In this document: piece by piece, positions 13,143-46,395 of the stretch
Numbering within the stretch: the first letter of the stretch is position 1
How the letters are laid out: every line of letters starts with the position of its first letter
Origin: Argopecten irradians
Lineage: Eukaryota; Mollusca; Bivalvia; Pectinida; Pectinidae
NCBI RefSeq assembly: GCF_041381155.1
Contig: NC_091147.1
Location: forward strand, 33,808,909 to 33,872,908
Reading direction: 5' to 3'
Length of the DNA stretch: 64,000 nucleotides
Notes under the pieces: model-generated
Seen by the model: only the letters and a program-made list of their open reading frames with translations
Told to the model about the DNA's origin: nothing
Database searches by the model: none
Made by a program: the position numbers and the translations under genes

Positions 13143-13332
13143 TGGGCCCAGTTTCACGAACATTCCTTAAGGAATTCCCTGACTTAAAATTACCCTTAAG
13201 AAAGCATTACAGAAGAGAAGAGAACAACTTAAGTTAAGGAGTTTTCCTTAACTTTTGTCATACTTTTCTATGGAGAATTTTATGTTAAGGAATTCCTTAA
13301 GTATGTAAGGAATGTTTGTGAAACTGGGCCCA
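13143..13332. mobile_element. 190-bp palindromic MITE
   Basis: The ends are long inverted repeats: tgggcccagtttcacgaaca at the left and its near-complement (gtgaaactgggccca) at the right. The inner parts (ccttaaggaattcc / ggaattccttaag) are also inverted. The whole element can fold as one hairpin and carries no coding capacity. Confidence 0.85.
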
Positions 13333-14212
13333 AGACTTGACTAGGAGAGTCCCATAAATCACTGAACCTTACATCAGAGAAGGTCAGAAATCATAGTGGA
13401 GATTGTAGAAAATCAGGGATGAAGGGTTGTAATTTTACTAAAAGTGATTTCCTAATCTGTCAGACACTTCCTTAAAAAGTATATTAATCTTATTACACAG
13501 CACATCACCTTGTACCGGTATAAACAACCATCTATGTCTGATACTCAAACTTGTGTATTTTAACAAAGAACCAGACATATCTGCAAAATACATAAGAATA
13601 TTTCACCTTTTGTTAGGCATGGTTATTGGCTATTTTAGGCATTGATAGTTACGTCATGACAAAGGGTAGGGAAAGACATTCTTTCAAGAATTTGTAATGT
13701 CGTACAACCATTCTGGTACCAACAACTGTGAACATGACATCCTATTCTGGGACCAAAGATTTGAAGCCTAATATCAGATTCCCGGATATCAGCACATCAG
13801 AGTATGACTCATATGGTGGTACAAATATGACTCATGGCTTTTATCAATCAATCAATGCATGACGTCAGATTCTTATACCAGCAACTAATGACATGACATC
13901 ATTTTCTCATGAGTTTCAATATCAGGCAGTACCTGGTACTTTTTGCCGTTAAACCTGGCTGTGGTACCGCCTGATTTGGGCTAAATTACATTAGATAGCA
14001 TACAGATAGTACAGAAAAGGACCCCCTGAAATTGAAATTGTACCTCCTGTCCTGAAAGATAATGATGACCCTGTATTCTGTATATCAAAAAATTCAGAGC
14101 TTGACGTCACATTCTGGTACCAACAAATCAAGCTCATATTCGGATACAAATGACTCCAAACATGACATTGTATTTTGTACAAACAGCTCTGAAAAATAAC
14201 AAAAACACTTAC

Positions 14213-33694
<19,482 letters not shown>

Positions 33695-33699
33695 TTTCT

Positions 33700-33900
33700 T
33701 GGCTCTATATTCAGCTCAATGTTTTATATTATGATCCCACTATGACTTGACAACTTCGGATCTCACGCCGGTCTGGAAAGCGGATCCGGAAGTGCGAGAG
33801 TTTGCGAGATTCGACGTGATTTCGCATTTTGGATACAAACAAACCCACATGGCTCCTCGTGGCTCGGGTGGTACAGTGTAATGTTTACGTCCGCGTCTGT
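33700..33900 (-). promoter_or_regulatory. Probable PSMD1 promoter region
   Basis: The 200 bp upstream of the PSMD1 start are more GC- and CpG-rich than the surroundings (ctcacgccggtctggaaagc and ggatccggaagtgcgagag). This fits a housekeeping promoter. cggaagtg resembles an ETS core site. No TATA box is evident. This is an inference from position and composition. Confidence 0.4.
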
Positions 33901-36900
33901 TTAAGATGATAAAAGAGCTTTGAGATTACTTTTTCTGTTAAATCTTGGATAAAATATGACCTTTGGACGAAAATAACGATCCTACACGTCAGATTCAGCA
34001 ACATATAACCGTGGTTCGAATGAATATTTACCGTACATTATATATAACAATATACGCTATTTTTCTTAGTAATATACATCTCTGTACATAACGTTACCTG
34101 TTCACCGCAAAAGTAACAAAGATTAATTTATATTCATTAAGTTTATGTGACTGTCTGGTTAATTTTATATCATTAGTTTCCATTTCATATCTAGAATATA
34201 TTACGTTTTAAAAAGTCATTCTGTCAATATTTTATGGATAAATTTAATTAAACATACAGAAAATGTTTAAATATATATCATTTACATGATATACAAGCAT
34301 TTTCACACCAGTCAAAAATAACTTTGAATGCAGCAAAAACCAGTCCTGTTGTGCTTTTGAGACACTTTTTATTTTATAATAAGCTATCAGTAATACAATC
34401 ATATACCTTATAATACATAGCTTTTAAATAAAAAGATTTGATTCATATTAATCAGTTATCTAGCGATACCCTTGCAAATCGTCTTTCATTAAAATATATA
34501 CACTTGTATATTATTTTTCTTTGCTGTTTTAAGTTCTAAAAGTAGTGTACATGAAAATAGCTTAATTGTCCCTTATTAAAACTGATTGCTTTATAAAAGA
34601 TAATGCGGAATTAAATCCACTTCAAACTATGTGACGTCTTCCACTTACTGCAGGCTACTCTACCCAAGTACCAATTCAGCTTGTTTTTATTTTTTTATTA
34701 CCGGTAAACACAATATGTTGATGATCCCAACCCCGCAAGTTATCTTGACCGAATATTGCGCCATGGTCCAATAATTATAACTTTTTAAACATACAGGTAA
34801 GCCACAGTATCCAGCTAACAGTTACCTCAAGGTGGCTGTATCTCCATTTGCCCACTTTTTATAATTTGATAATTAGCAGAATGTTGTGACAAGGATTATA
34901 GTCTATTTCAGAGAAGTTATCCCTGATTTACCTGTGTTTTACCTGTACTTATCCCATAAGGGTATCATTTATGTATAACATGTAATGTTTTTGATACATT
35001 GATATTTACTCATATTTATGTATACCTTTATATGTATGATATATAATGTATAGAGAAAAGTACATTATATTTTATGTAAACAAGTTTGAATTTGACTTTT
35101 TTAGGATAAGTCTCTCATAACTCTTTTCAGAGTGTCTTTTTTAAAGATTTGTACCTTTCGATGTTTTAATATGATTGTAAATCTTTTAAGATGAGACGTT
35201 AATAAATTATCTTATCTGACGGAAATAATATTACATGTAATAATCTTTTAGTTTGTTACTCTTTTTTTGATGTCAGTTATGTTCTTGATTTTTTTATATT
35301 AATAAAATATAATTAACACATCAAACGTAACATTTATATTTGGTCGTAACTTCAAAAACTTCAAAATCCATTCCTCTCTTTTTGACAAACATATACGTCG
35401 TGTATATATGTTCATAAAACTACATTGAAATACATGTACATGTACATATAAACACATATATGATAACTATAGTTGCTAGTTGTACATGTAGTTCAATCAA
35501 CAGACCTTCTTGGATATAGAGCCACATGTATTGAGGTACATACATGTATAAACTCTAGTGGCATTTGTAAGAAAAATTCACATTCAACAAATTTATAAAA
35601 ATTGTTTTATGGTAATAATTATGTTATCATGCAATTTATGTTTACGCCTCTTTTCATTAGAAATCACCTTTGTGACAATTCTACTGAAATATCTATACTG
35701 CAATATATCGTCATTTTTTAGGAATGCCGTTGAGCCATTTTGCCGACAAAAATCTTACTTTTACGTTCATAATTTGACATGTTCGAACTATCTGAAATAT
35801 AGTTTATTATCAAAAATCAGTGTTCGAACTATCACTAGCTAAACAATCATCTCAATAACATTCACATTCTCTCAAACAACTTGCAATCTGCAGAAGTCTA
35901 TATTCTGTAGAAATGCTTAGGTTTTAAAGTGTGATAAGAGGGATGCGCATTATACATGTATATACATGACAAAATTACTTGTCAAATCATACAAATTCAC
36001 AAATGCAAATGTAAGTTTTGCGGGTTACACTTTCGCTATTTACAGTGTAACATTTAAAACAAAAGATATTTAAATGAATCCAAATATTGCATATTGAATA
36101 AAACGTATACGGTATTTAAAATATCTTTACTTTCTTGATGGCTAACATACAAAATATATATACAGTATGTTTGATTTTTTTTTTTGTCATTGAAGAAATG
36201 GAATTTCAGTACATCAGTACAGTTTGATATATATGGTATACAACTGTAATATGGTATAATTAATTAGATACAAGTACAATATACGTTTGTTTTTACATGT
36301 ACATACACGCTTATACTGTTACGTGTATCATCCTATAGAGTTGAACAGTATCTTGTGATATATTCTCTATATCGATATGTAGCTACACGATTTAAGTGCA
36401 CATGCCAACATGTATATATATTACAAGCATTATTGTCTTGACAAAGTCTTTATAATAATAATAGTGGAATATGTGTATTACTAATAATAATAAAAATAAA
36501 CATCACGTATTTGTTTTTTACTAATAATTGAAATTGCAACAGTTTGTAAAAAACCCACTTTTTCTGACACTTAATTCTCCTAAAACTTGGATGCAATTTT
36601 GTTCTTTAATTCACCATTTTAATGGTGAAATTTATAAAGATCTGTCTGTCAAAATGCACATAATTTTATTTAATACTGTTACTGTACTGTATACATACCT
36701 ATTGCTATCTCTCTATTTCCCCACTTTTGACAAACTATAGGTAGCTCAGGTAAACCAAAACATGTAAGCACAGGTAAAAATTAATATGGAACTGACTATA
36801 ATTGGTTTTCCATTGTTCTCGTATACCAACACTTTTCTTTGTTCTCTAAAAAGTGGGCAAATGGAGAACACACCCTCAAGGCTGTATCTCCATTTGCCCA

Positions 36901-37970
36901 TCGATAGATCTAGATGGCCAGAGGGCATATATCGGTTGCTTTCTGTATTTCAAAACGGCTTTAACGAGAAAGGGTGCAGGTACCCTTTGTAAGTAAGTTT
37001 TGATAACAAAACAAAATACTTTGGGCCGGTTTAAAAAAGTCATATAGGTATATGAACTTGAAACACATAACATACCACTTCTTAATTTGATACATGTACA
37101 CTTGCCATGTTGGGGAGCCTGGTGGTTAACATGTACATCGTATCCCCTGTGGGCAAGGATTTATTAATTATAGGTGGGATAGATTGGTAGGAGGTTAAAA
37201 CATAAGTCATTGTGCCCTGCTGATAAACACCTCAATAATATTGTCAAGAAAGGCATAAGCCGTGAAGTGGAGCTCGCTGACGGAAGCTGTTTTTTGTGAA
37301 CTATAGGGCGTAAATCATAGCACACTGTACCTGTCACAAAACCATGCATTTTACAAAAATCATGTATCAATGATCAAAATTGAGTTTAGGTTACTTATGT
37401 CACACATCATAATATAGTATCTATATACATAATCAGAATAATCAGGTTTTTGATATATGTATAAAGCCAGCGTCAAAAAAAAAATAATAATAGAATTAAT
37501 AAAGAGCAATTGGGTGAAATTTAGACGTTCCAATAATCTAGAAACAGATAATTTTGTTAATTATACACCTGGTATTTTTGATTTTTTTTTAAATTTAGTA
37601 TACAAAGCTTCATTATCAATTTAATTAAAATGCAACAACCAGTTGAAATACATATCCCTATTGACTTGCAATTGTTGCTTATTGTACGTATTTGTGTGAT
37701 GAGTACAATGTATGTATGTAGAGAGGCTACCACCTAAGTACAGCATGCTATAAATGGACCTCCTGGGGTTGGGATAAGGTACGTATATATGTGTTGTAAG
37801 TCTGTGATACACCTGACTGAACAAATTGAAAGGGCCCAATGAAGGCCCTAGTCTGACCGATGTTAGGTAATTTACATTATCATAAATGTGTAGTTGATCG
37901 AACAGTATGAAGTCCAAGTGACCATGGCAACTGCAGTCCTAGACTAGCGGTCTACCTTCCAAGCAGGCAT
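33900..37970. other. Intergenic AT-rich DNA without recognised genes
   Basis: The only repeated piece I see is the short block ggctgtatctccatttgccc near 34830 and 36890. No frame has protein-like composition and I found no RNA gene. Confidence 0.5.
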
Positions 37971-37973
37971 ATT

Positions 37974-38348
37974 TTAAAGATGCTCCACCGCTGACAGAGC
38001 ATAAATGATATTCATCATTTGAACAAATGATTGGTGTTTAATCGTATACATGTATATATATGTCTAATTAACACAAAAAATAATATAAAACAATTTATTT
38101 TGCCTTTGGTGCATGTGCAATCAGTACTTCATTCCATATAGGATATGGTGCCATAGAATTTTTTCGGGATGCAATTAATTATTTTTTTCATATTTATAAC
38201 TTTAGTAAAATAAGAAGCTCAAACTTTTCAATAGTGGTAATGGTGTAAAGTAAGTAACTTTTGTAACTGAAGAAAAATACTAAATCGTCTGCCCCTGTTT
38301 TTATTAGTGAAAACAAAATATCATTTGTCAGCGATGGAGCGTCTTTAA
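37974..38348. mobile_element. 375-bp MITE, copy 1 (TTAA-bounded)
   Basis: The left end is ttaaagatgctccaccgctg and the right end cagcgatggagcgtctttaa, a near-perfect 20-bp inverted terminus. Two closely related copies lie at 54826-55189 and 60637-61000 inside the tandem units. There is no coding capacity. Confidence 0.85.
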
Positions 38349-39948
38349 GTGTACAATATACTGTACTATACAGTAAAATATTTCATTACACGTACTACAT
38401 CTCAGTATATCCATGTTTATATTGATAACACATTTTCAGCTGATTTTGTTACCATGTAACTCACGCGGTTTGTAATAGAAGGTCAGAATCGGATATTGTC
38501 AAATTATCAGAGTTTCTAAAATGAAAATAATTACGACAAATACAGTATGTAATCAACAACTATATATGTATCTACAGTTTCAATTGGCAGATATTGGATT
38601 TATTTTGACTCTGTTTTTTGTCTGTTTGATTTATTATCAGACATGTGACATTTTAGCGATCGGTCCTTTAATCAGTGTTGATGCTCGCGAGCAACAACAT
38701 GCCCGATACTAAATTATTTCTTGCTTCTTACATGTATGTAGAAGGTATGGGTACGCCTAACCGAGAATATGAAAAAACGATTTAAGAATTGAAACATTAA
38801 ACATTTAATTCATAAGTAAGAGATCTATATATTTACGCCTATTTATATTTGTATAAATATTGTCACATTTAACCAGAAACATATAAATCTATATATATAT
38901 ACTTCTGATTTATACATTTTCCCCTTGGGTTGCCGGGATATTTTTTCATGTGTAGACATAATCACATGTCATTTGTATGCCAGCTAATAAAAAAAAACTA
39001 AGGTACTAGGTCTATTGTAGGTGATATTTTATGGCATGTAATCAGTTACTAAAAATTACATAATGAAAATAATCAAATAATTGAATTATTTTTATGTAAG
39101 GTAATGGTAAATTTACAAAAAAAAAATCCACATTATTTGAAAAATCATTACAGATCCATGGACACATGCCCAAAATGTAAAATCAAATCCTTGGTATTTT
39201 GTTAAGTTAACCTACATGCCATATTGGGGGGATTTATTTTTTAAATTAACTGTGTTGTGTAAATAATAATGAGCACAATATTTATGTTGAAATTCTAGAT
39301 GAACCGACAACAAAATGGCGTTTAAGGAAAAATACTGAAGTCTGAAGTACATGCAATTTTTTCTAATCCCTTTTATATCCTTTCCAGCATCGACATTGAA
39401 GAGTAACATACTAACCTTTAAAGACAATGTATATTAAAGAATATAAATCTATTAAAGGTTTCTTTAATTACACCATCAAAACTTGCGGGAGGACAGGGGT
39501 TTTTACATTTATGTGTCATTGTTCTCTACTTATTTTCCTAAAACCATTGCTAGTTGTGCATATAAAAATTACTTCATAATTTTTTTAATTAATTTATCAT
39601 TTTTATGCATCATAAATACTGCACCATATATATATGTATGTATTTTTGTTGTATTCGTTTACTTTATTGTTTAGATAGTTTCAATACTGTAGTGCATTTT
39701 AGGTCAATTCAGAAACATTTTACAGCAAAAAATAAAAACACTTAAAGTGAATATAAAAGTTTTAAAAAAATATTGCAACACTATTATTGTTTCAAAAAAT
39801 TATGGAGTCTTTGCTTTCATTCAAAGAAATTAATCTGTTCAAATGCCATATTATTAATCTATTATTTTTGATATTACTGGAGTAATTTTGAAAGTTAAAA
39901 TACCAGTACATGTTAGGTCAAAAAGAATAATACATGTATTCAGTTTTT

Positions 39949-41294
39949 GGTCATCTGATTCGTCCGTCGTCGTCCACCGTCCGTCGTCCGTAAACTTTTT
40001 CCTTTAACACGCTACTCCACCTTAACCGCTCAGTGGATTTCATCCATATTTGGTGTGAAATAAATTGGGGAAGGACAATCATATTTTATATAAATGAGCT
40101 TGGTCCGACCCTTAGGGGCTGAGGGGGTGGGGCCCCAAAAGGGCAATTTTTTATTTTTTAGCTTTAAAATCCTACTCCTCCTTCCTCCTTGGGTTGATTT
40201 CATTCATATTTGGTGTGAAACATCATTAGGGAAGGACAATCGTATTTTATATAAAGATTTTAGTATTCCAAGATGGCCGCTAGCCCACTTCCTGTTTTCA
40301 GTCTTCAATCTCTGATCTCAATGAAAAATGGTCTATAGGGGTTTTAAGGGATGGCGAACAACATGCAAACATTTTGGTAAAAGATTTTGGTATTCCAAGA
40401 TGGCCGCTGGACCAACTTCCTGTTTTTATATTTCGGTCTCTGATTTCAATGAAATTTAGTATAAACGGTTATAAAGGATGCTTATCAGTATGATAAAAAT
40501 TTTGAAAAGATTTTTGCTGGGCAAACCTCCTGTTTTTTCATTTTTTTGTCTGCAATTCATTGAATGTAAAAGTACCTCATAAATTTCTTTCAGAATGTTC
40601 ATACACTGTGCAACTGCAAGTGGAGATGGGGGACGGAGAAGGTCATTTGGGGGATTATGTATTTGTGTCCATTACAATGAGTACATGTACTTGGTTTAGC
40701 TTTAAAATCCTACTCCTCCTTAACCCTTGAGTGGATTTCATCCATATTTTGTGTAAAAGATTGCAGAGGAAGGACTGTCATATTTTCTATAAACAAGTTA
40801 GGTCCGACCCCTGGGGACAGAGGGGCGGGGCTCAGAATGGGGAATTTTGATTATATTTTGCTTTAAAAGCCTACTCCTTCTTAAACCCTTGAGTGGAAAC
40901 ATCACTGGGGAAGGACAATCATATTTAATAATAAACGAGTTAGGTCAGACCCTAGGGGACAGAGGGGCGGGGCTCAGAAGGGGGAACATATTTTATAAAG
41001 GACGAGGTAAGACCCATGGGGATAGAACGTCAGGGGTCCAAAATGGGAGCTTTGCTGAAAATTTAGCTTTAAAATCTGACTCCTCCTTCATTCTTGAATG
41101 GGTTTAAAACCATATATGGCAGAAGGGCTACCAAGTTTGTTCAACAAATGACCTTTACCTATTTCAGAAACTTACATATTAAAAAAGAAGTTCCTTGTAT
41201 TGCTTATGTTAATTTTTAACCACTCCATTAAACTTTGACTGTTGTTTTGTGCCATGAGTCAGATGACCGTTAAGGCCCATGGGCCTCTTGTTTT
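39949..41294. mobile_element. Non-autonomous element with GGTCATCTGA ends
   Basis: It starts ggtcatctgattcgtccgtc and ends cagatgaccgttaaggccca plus gggcctcttg. Inside, a module with cctactcctccttaaccctt, catccatatttggtgtgaaa and aggggcggggctcagaa repeats about four times. No transposase is seen. Confidence 0.75.
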
Positions 41295-41699
41295 GTAGTC
41301 CAACAATGGTAAGTTTTCAATGTGTGGGATCTATACCTAGGTCTACCCATGAATGGAACATACTGGTATACATATATATGTACATCCATACAGATTGTTG
41401 AAAGTGACGGTCCCAGGAGCTGGTGTGATATTTTGGCTTCAGCTTCCTGTACAAAAGAGTATCTACAAAAAAAATATGCCCTCTGGAGTTGTTATTTATA
41501 ATAAAGAGGTTTGCTGAATCAGCTTATTTCAGTTTGAAAACAAATTTACATATATCAATCATTGTTTTTTTAAAGTTGTATGGTCTATAACTTTCGCTCT
41601 TTTGGTCATAGTGAAAACTGTTTAAGTGTCTTTCTAATTTTTACCACTTTTTATAAAGTTGCAGCACTGGAAGTATCTTTGATTATAAAAGTAAAAAAA

Positions 41700-42180
41700 T
41701 CTTTTTAACGTGTACACGTGGAAAATGGGCTCGAAAGATGCCGAATCATTCCGAACTCTTCCGAACATCGTCGCGACAATCTCGAAGTAAAACGAGAGTT
41801 GTGAAACCAAGAAAAAATATCAACAATTTTTCATAAACAAAATATGTGGTCGACCTCATCAGACTCTATCTACAAAGAAAATAATGCTCGCACATTACAA
41901 TATTTGAGACACACAACATTTTACGGTAATGTGTAAATTGGATGTTTCAAATACTCAATCTGTGGACATATACCAGTATGATTTGCTCATATAGGCCAGA
42001 AGGAAAACGTAAACAAACACATGTGCGCTTACGCTAGTTATCTGGCTCACCACGTGCAGGTCGTGTCGAACGTCAGTCACGTGATACGATTCGGAATCCG
42101 AAGTCACTGAACATGGCGGTGATTGAAGGCGCTTTATTCAAAACCAGGAATATATGATTCCTAGATTTCGGCTCTCTTAT
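41700..42180. other. CpG-richer island without a supported gene
   Basis: This stretch contains many CpGs (atcgtcgcgacaatctcg and cacgtgcaggtcgtgtcg) and the segment ttccgaactcttccgaa, which also occurs near 20670. It could be a promoter, but no adjacent exon is convincing. Confidence 0.3.
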
Positions 42181-43329
42181 AGGCCGACATATGCTTTTGG
42201 GGAGCTAAATCATCAAGTTACATGTCAATGTTTAAATATCAAATGTTTAAGTTACATATCGTTACAGTGAAATTAGCAGCAATACAACTTTAAGGATATC
42301 AGAAAAAAAAATTTTACAATTTAAGACATTGTCACCTAACATAAAATATGTACATATAGAAATGAATTGCTGAAACTTATGACAAATCCTTCAACATTGA
42401 TTAAAGATTTAAATAATTAATCTTTCATTAACAATTTCAATAATTTATACTTACAGTGATGTATTAGAAAGAAATTATACTCTCAAAGATAGTTTGCTGT
42501 CTTAAACATAACAGCCATATTTTACTAATAAAATTGTTTTTCGACATCATAAGCACATGGTTAAGGAGCATGATGAAAAAGTAAACAAAAGTAGCCAGTC
42601 AATGAAGAGAAAATCATGGCACCACTTCGAACAATAAAGTAGTCAAACAAGCAAACCAAAATAGAACAAATAAATTCATGGTTTCTGGTACAAAACATCT
42701 TATGGCATTGCCATGGGGCCTGTTAAAGAGGAAATGTTATAAAACAAAAGCATATGACAGAAATATGGTTATACATTGTTAGTGTCCTGTGAAACTGCAG
42801 GAAAAAAGAAAGTGTACTTAAAGAATGTTACATTTATTTTTTTCTTTGTTTTTTTTTTTTTTCTGCTCTTATTGTCTTCATCTTTCTTTTACTCATCTTA
42901 TAAGTTACTCGTCTTTCTGATTTTTTATATATGTCTGTTTCTGTATTTTGTCCCTCATTCTGGTCTTCTTAATCGGTGCATTCAGTTATTTATATTATCA
43001 TTATATATGTTTAAATGATATTATCCCACTGCTCTAGGTGTTTCTAAATATTGAATATTACTATCACAAATTTGATATACTGTTAAATACACTCTTATTG
43101 ACAAATACTCTTCATAGATGAAAATGTCTCAAAGCCCTCTACACAAGTTGTGAATAATATGACCTTGGGGTCTCAGAATTCCCCTGGGGAGGTGGTTAAG
43201 TTTACTATAGTTTATATAGGGAAAACACATTTTTTAGCATTTATTTGGTCATTTAAAATAGGAAATTAGTCAAATGTTGTCAGAAATATCCCTATGAGGT
43301 AGCATTGAATTCCTATTAACAAATTTTAC

Positions 43330-43892
43330 ATGACTAACCCCCAGGGGCCTAAGGGGCGGGGCCAAAATAGGTCAAATAGGCCAAAACTTCAAACTTCTTC
43401 TGATGAATTTCTGGAACTGGCAGTATCAATACTCTTCATAGATTGGAAGGTCTTAAGGCCCTTTACAACAATTGGATGTGAATTTCATGGCCTTGGAATC
43501 TCAGATTTTGCCGGGGGGGGAGGGGGGTCAAATTTACTATAGTTTATGTAGGAAAAAACACATTGATGAACATTATATACTTAGTTTTCATAGGAAATTA
43601 GTCAATTTGGGTTAGAATTATTAGCCTGAGATAGCCAGTCATATCAATATTGCTCCTGGCCGACCCCTAGGGGCCAGAGGGCCGGGGCCAAAGGGGGTTA
43701 AAAATGGATAATATTTCAAAAACCTTTCTTCTGAATTCACAGATTTAATGGAACCAAATACTCTTCATAGATTAAAAAGTCAAATTTATAAAATTACTGA
43801 CTGGTGGGCCAATATATAGTGGTTATATGTCTTTGTTTCACTCTGTATATGAACTCAGGTGGGACCGTTATGGCCATGGGCCTCTTGTTTAT
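43330..43892. mobile_element. Truncated copy of the 'ggcctcttgttt' element family
   Basis: It contains ccaggggcctaaggggcggg and ctaggggccagagggccggg modules and ends gggaccgttatggccatggg, cctcttgttt. The left terminus is not clear. Confidence 0.5.
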
Positions 43893-43898
43893 TTTTAG

Positions 43899-45184
43899 AT
43901 CACCTGAGATCAATTCTCATGGTGACCTTTTCTAATCGCCTTTTGTCCGCCGTTATCCGTTGCCCGTTGTGCAGCGATAAACTATTTACATTTTCAACTT
44001 CAAAACTGCTGAAGCAATTTCAATGAAATTTTGCACAAACTTTAAAAAGCATAAGGCCAGTCATAATTGTGCATTGTATGGTCCCGATGAATAATATGGT
44101 CCCCACCCCCCAAGGGGCTGTGGGACGGGGTCTCACGTTACCTCCTGCAGACATCGTAAAGTTTTCTTCTGTCTATATAGGAAAACCACATTTTTAGGTC
44201 ATCTGACCCGAAGGGTCAGGATGACCTATATTCGTCATGTTTCGTCCGTCGTCGTCCACCGTCCGCCGTCCGCCGTGCGCCTAGCGTTAACTTTTCACAT
44301 TTTGAACTTCTTCTCAAGTTCTACCGGTGCGATTTGGCTGAAATTTGCATGAAATGATCCTGACATGGTCCCGACAAAGTGTTGTTATTTTTCAGGTCGA
44401 TCCGAAATCCAAGATGGCCGCCACAGCCGCCATCTTGAAAACACATTGAAAAAATCATTGAACAAATCGCACCGGTAGAACTTCAGGAGAAGTTCAAAAT
44501 GTGTTTTCAAGATGGCGGCTGTGGCGGCCATCTTGGATTTTAGATCGACCCGAAAAATAACAACAAAATGGCCGTTTTTATTTTTCGGGTCGATCCGAAA
44601 TCCAAGATGGCCACCACAGCCGCCATCTTGAAAACATATTTTGAACTTCTACTTAAGTTTCACCTATGTGATTTGGCTGAAACTTGCATGAGATGATCCT
44701 GACATGGTTCGATAAAGTATTGTTACATCTCTGGTTGATCGCAAATCGAATAAGGCGGCCATGACACTATATCTGATTAATTCACTACACGTTAAGGCCC
44801 TTGGGCCTCTTGTTTGAAAATAAAAAAAAATTGAAGGAAATGGAAAATGATCCTGACATGGTCCTGACAAAGTGACACCATATGAAATTAATTTTACTAT
44901 TGCCAAGGTAGTCAGATGACCGTTAAGGCCCTTTGGGCCTCTTGTTGTAATATTATTTGCTCAATTTTCATAGAAAATGAGTAAAACTTGATGAGAGTTA
45001 TTAGCCTAAGATATGGAAGTTTAATTTTTGATGGAAGCAACTACATGTTCTCTTCATAGATTAAAAAGTCAAATTGGTAAAATCACTGATTGACGTCAAG
45101 GGCCAGTCTATAGTGTTTATATGTCTCTGTATCATTTTATATCTGAACTCAGGTGACCGTTAAGGCCCCATGGGCCTCTTGTTT
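43899..45184. mobile_element. Outer non-autonomous element containing a nested relative
   Basis: It starts atcacctgagatcaattctc and ends ctcaggtgaccgttaaggcc ... gggcctcttg. A second element with its own ends is inserted inside. Confidence 0.65.
44196..44815. mobile_element. Nested element with large internal palindrome
   Basis: It starts ggtcatctgacccgaagggt and ends acgttaaggcccttgggcct. Internally, gatccgaaatccaagatggc...ccatcttgaaaacac is followed by its inverted copy (gatggcggctgtggcggcca), so about 44310-44545 can fold back on itself. Confidence 0.7.
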
Positions 45185-45524
45185 TATTTAGCTGAATATA
45201 TTTCTAGCAGAAAAAATTGAATGAGTATCAAATTAAAGTCACTACTGTTACAAGATGAATTTCTCTCTTATTGCAAAATGAATAAATTATTTTATACTTC
45301 TACCAGAAATTGGGGATTTCTATTATCATTGCATTACACATTGACTTAAAGCAAAGATTCATGAACATTTCTACAGCATTTCTTGCTATTGTCTCTCCTG
45401 TTACACTTATTCTATTTGAGTCGAGATCACTGCTGTTGCAAAATGAATATGTATGGCAAGCCAAAATGACATTTATTCTAAGAGCAAAGTCGATCCTTAT
45501 CCCTATTTAATTTCGCTGCATATA

Positions 45525-45780
45525 TATAAAGATATCTTGATTAAAATATAAGATATCTCATATGATATATGAGATATCTCATTTAATATATAAGATATTC
45601 TTATATAATATATGAGATATCTCTCTTTTTTTTAATTAATCCTATTTAAGATATCTTATATCGTATATAAGACATCTCATTTAAGTTATCTATATAAGAT
45701 ACCTTATATAAAATATAAGATATATTATATATAATTGAAAGCTCGTTGCTTTATAAGATATCTTATAAATGAAAGAGATT
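45525..45780. repeat. AT-rich palindromic repeat block (gatatct / atataagatatc)
   Basis: Many copies of the self-complementary words agatatct, gagatatctc and ataagatatcttat lie within 250 bp. The block can form cruciforms. There is no coding sequence. Confidence 0.85.
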
Positions 45781-46395
45781 TCAACAAAGGCCCAGAAATG
45801 AAGTCTTCATACTCGGAAGTCATAGAGAGCTGTTAAGTATACTACTACTTGTTCAAATGGCTTCAGATGACTTAAAAGCATAAGTTATAACACAGAAATT
45901 TTGTACTGAAAAATTGTTGTTTTTATGCCTAAATAGGTTTGAATGAAAACATACTTGCAGAAGTCACTTTATAATTACTAAAAACATTGTAAAAATGTGT
46001 AATGAAATTGTAGACCACAATTTGGCTTCATGGTCTCACCGTATGTACTCATTTCACTTCACTATTGATGTAAATAAATGATTTTTGGCAGTACTGCCAA
46101 AAATCATTTTCAACTCTTATTTGTACATGTAAAATTAAAACCTATGCATTGCAAGCATTGTAATTTTCAAAAAGTTGGTATTTTTTGGTGATGAATAACA
46201 TATTAAAAGCTCATCTTGATTCGTGAGTATGAAAAAGGAATGCGTTCAATCAATTTATTTGCATCAATATTGTACATGATTTTTATACTGTATTTATTCT
46301 GCTTATGTTGTAAATAAAATATTGTATTATAATATTTCATTGTTGTTATTTTATAAATATTTGTTGTTTGAAATTTATCTCTCATTTGAGACACG

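Noticed and set aside
42109..42155. Start exon (ATGGCGGTGATTGAAGGC) in a CpG-rich stretch
   Set aside because: The frame stops after 14 codons and no donor site follows.
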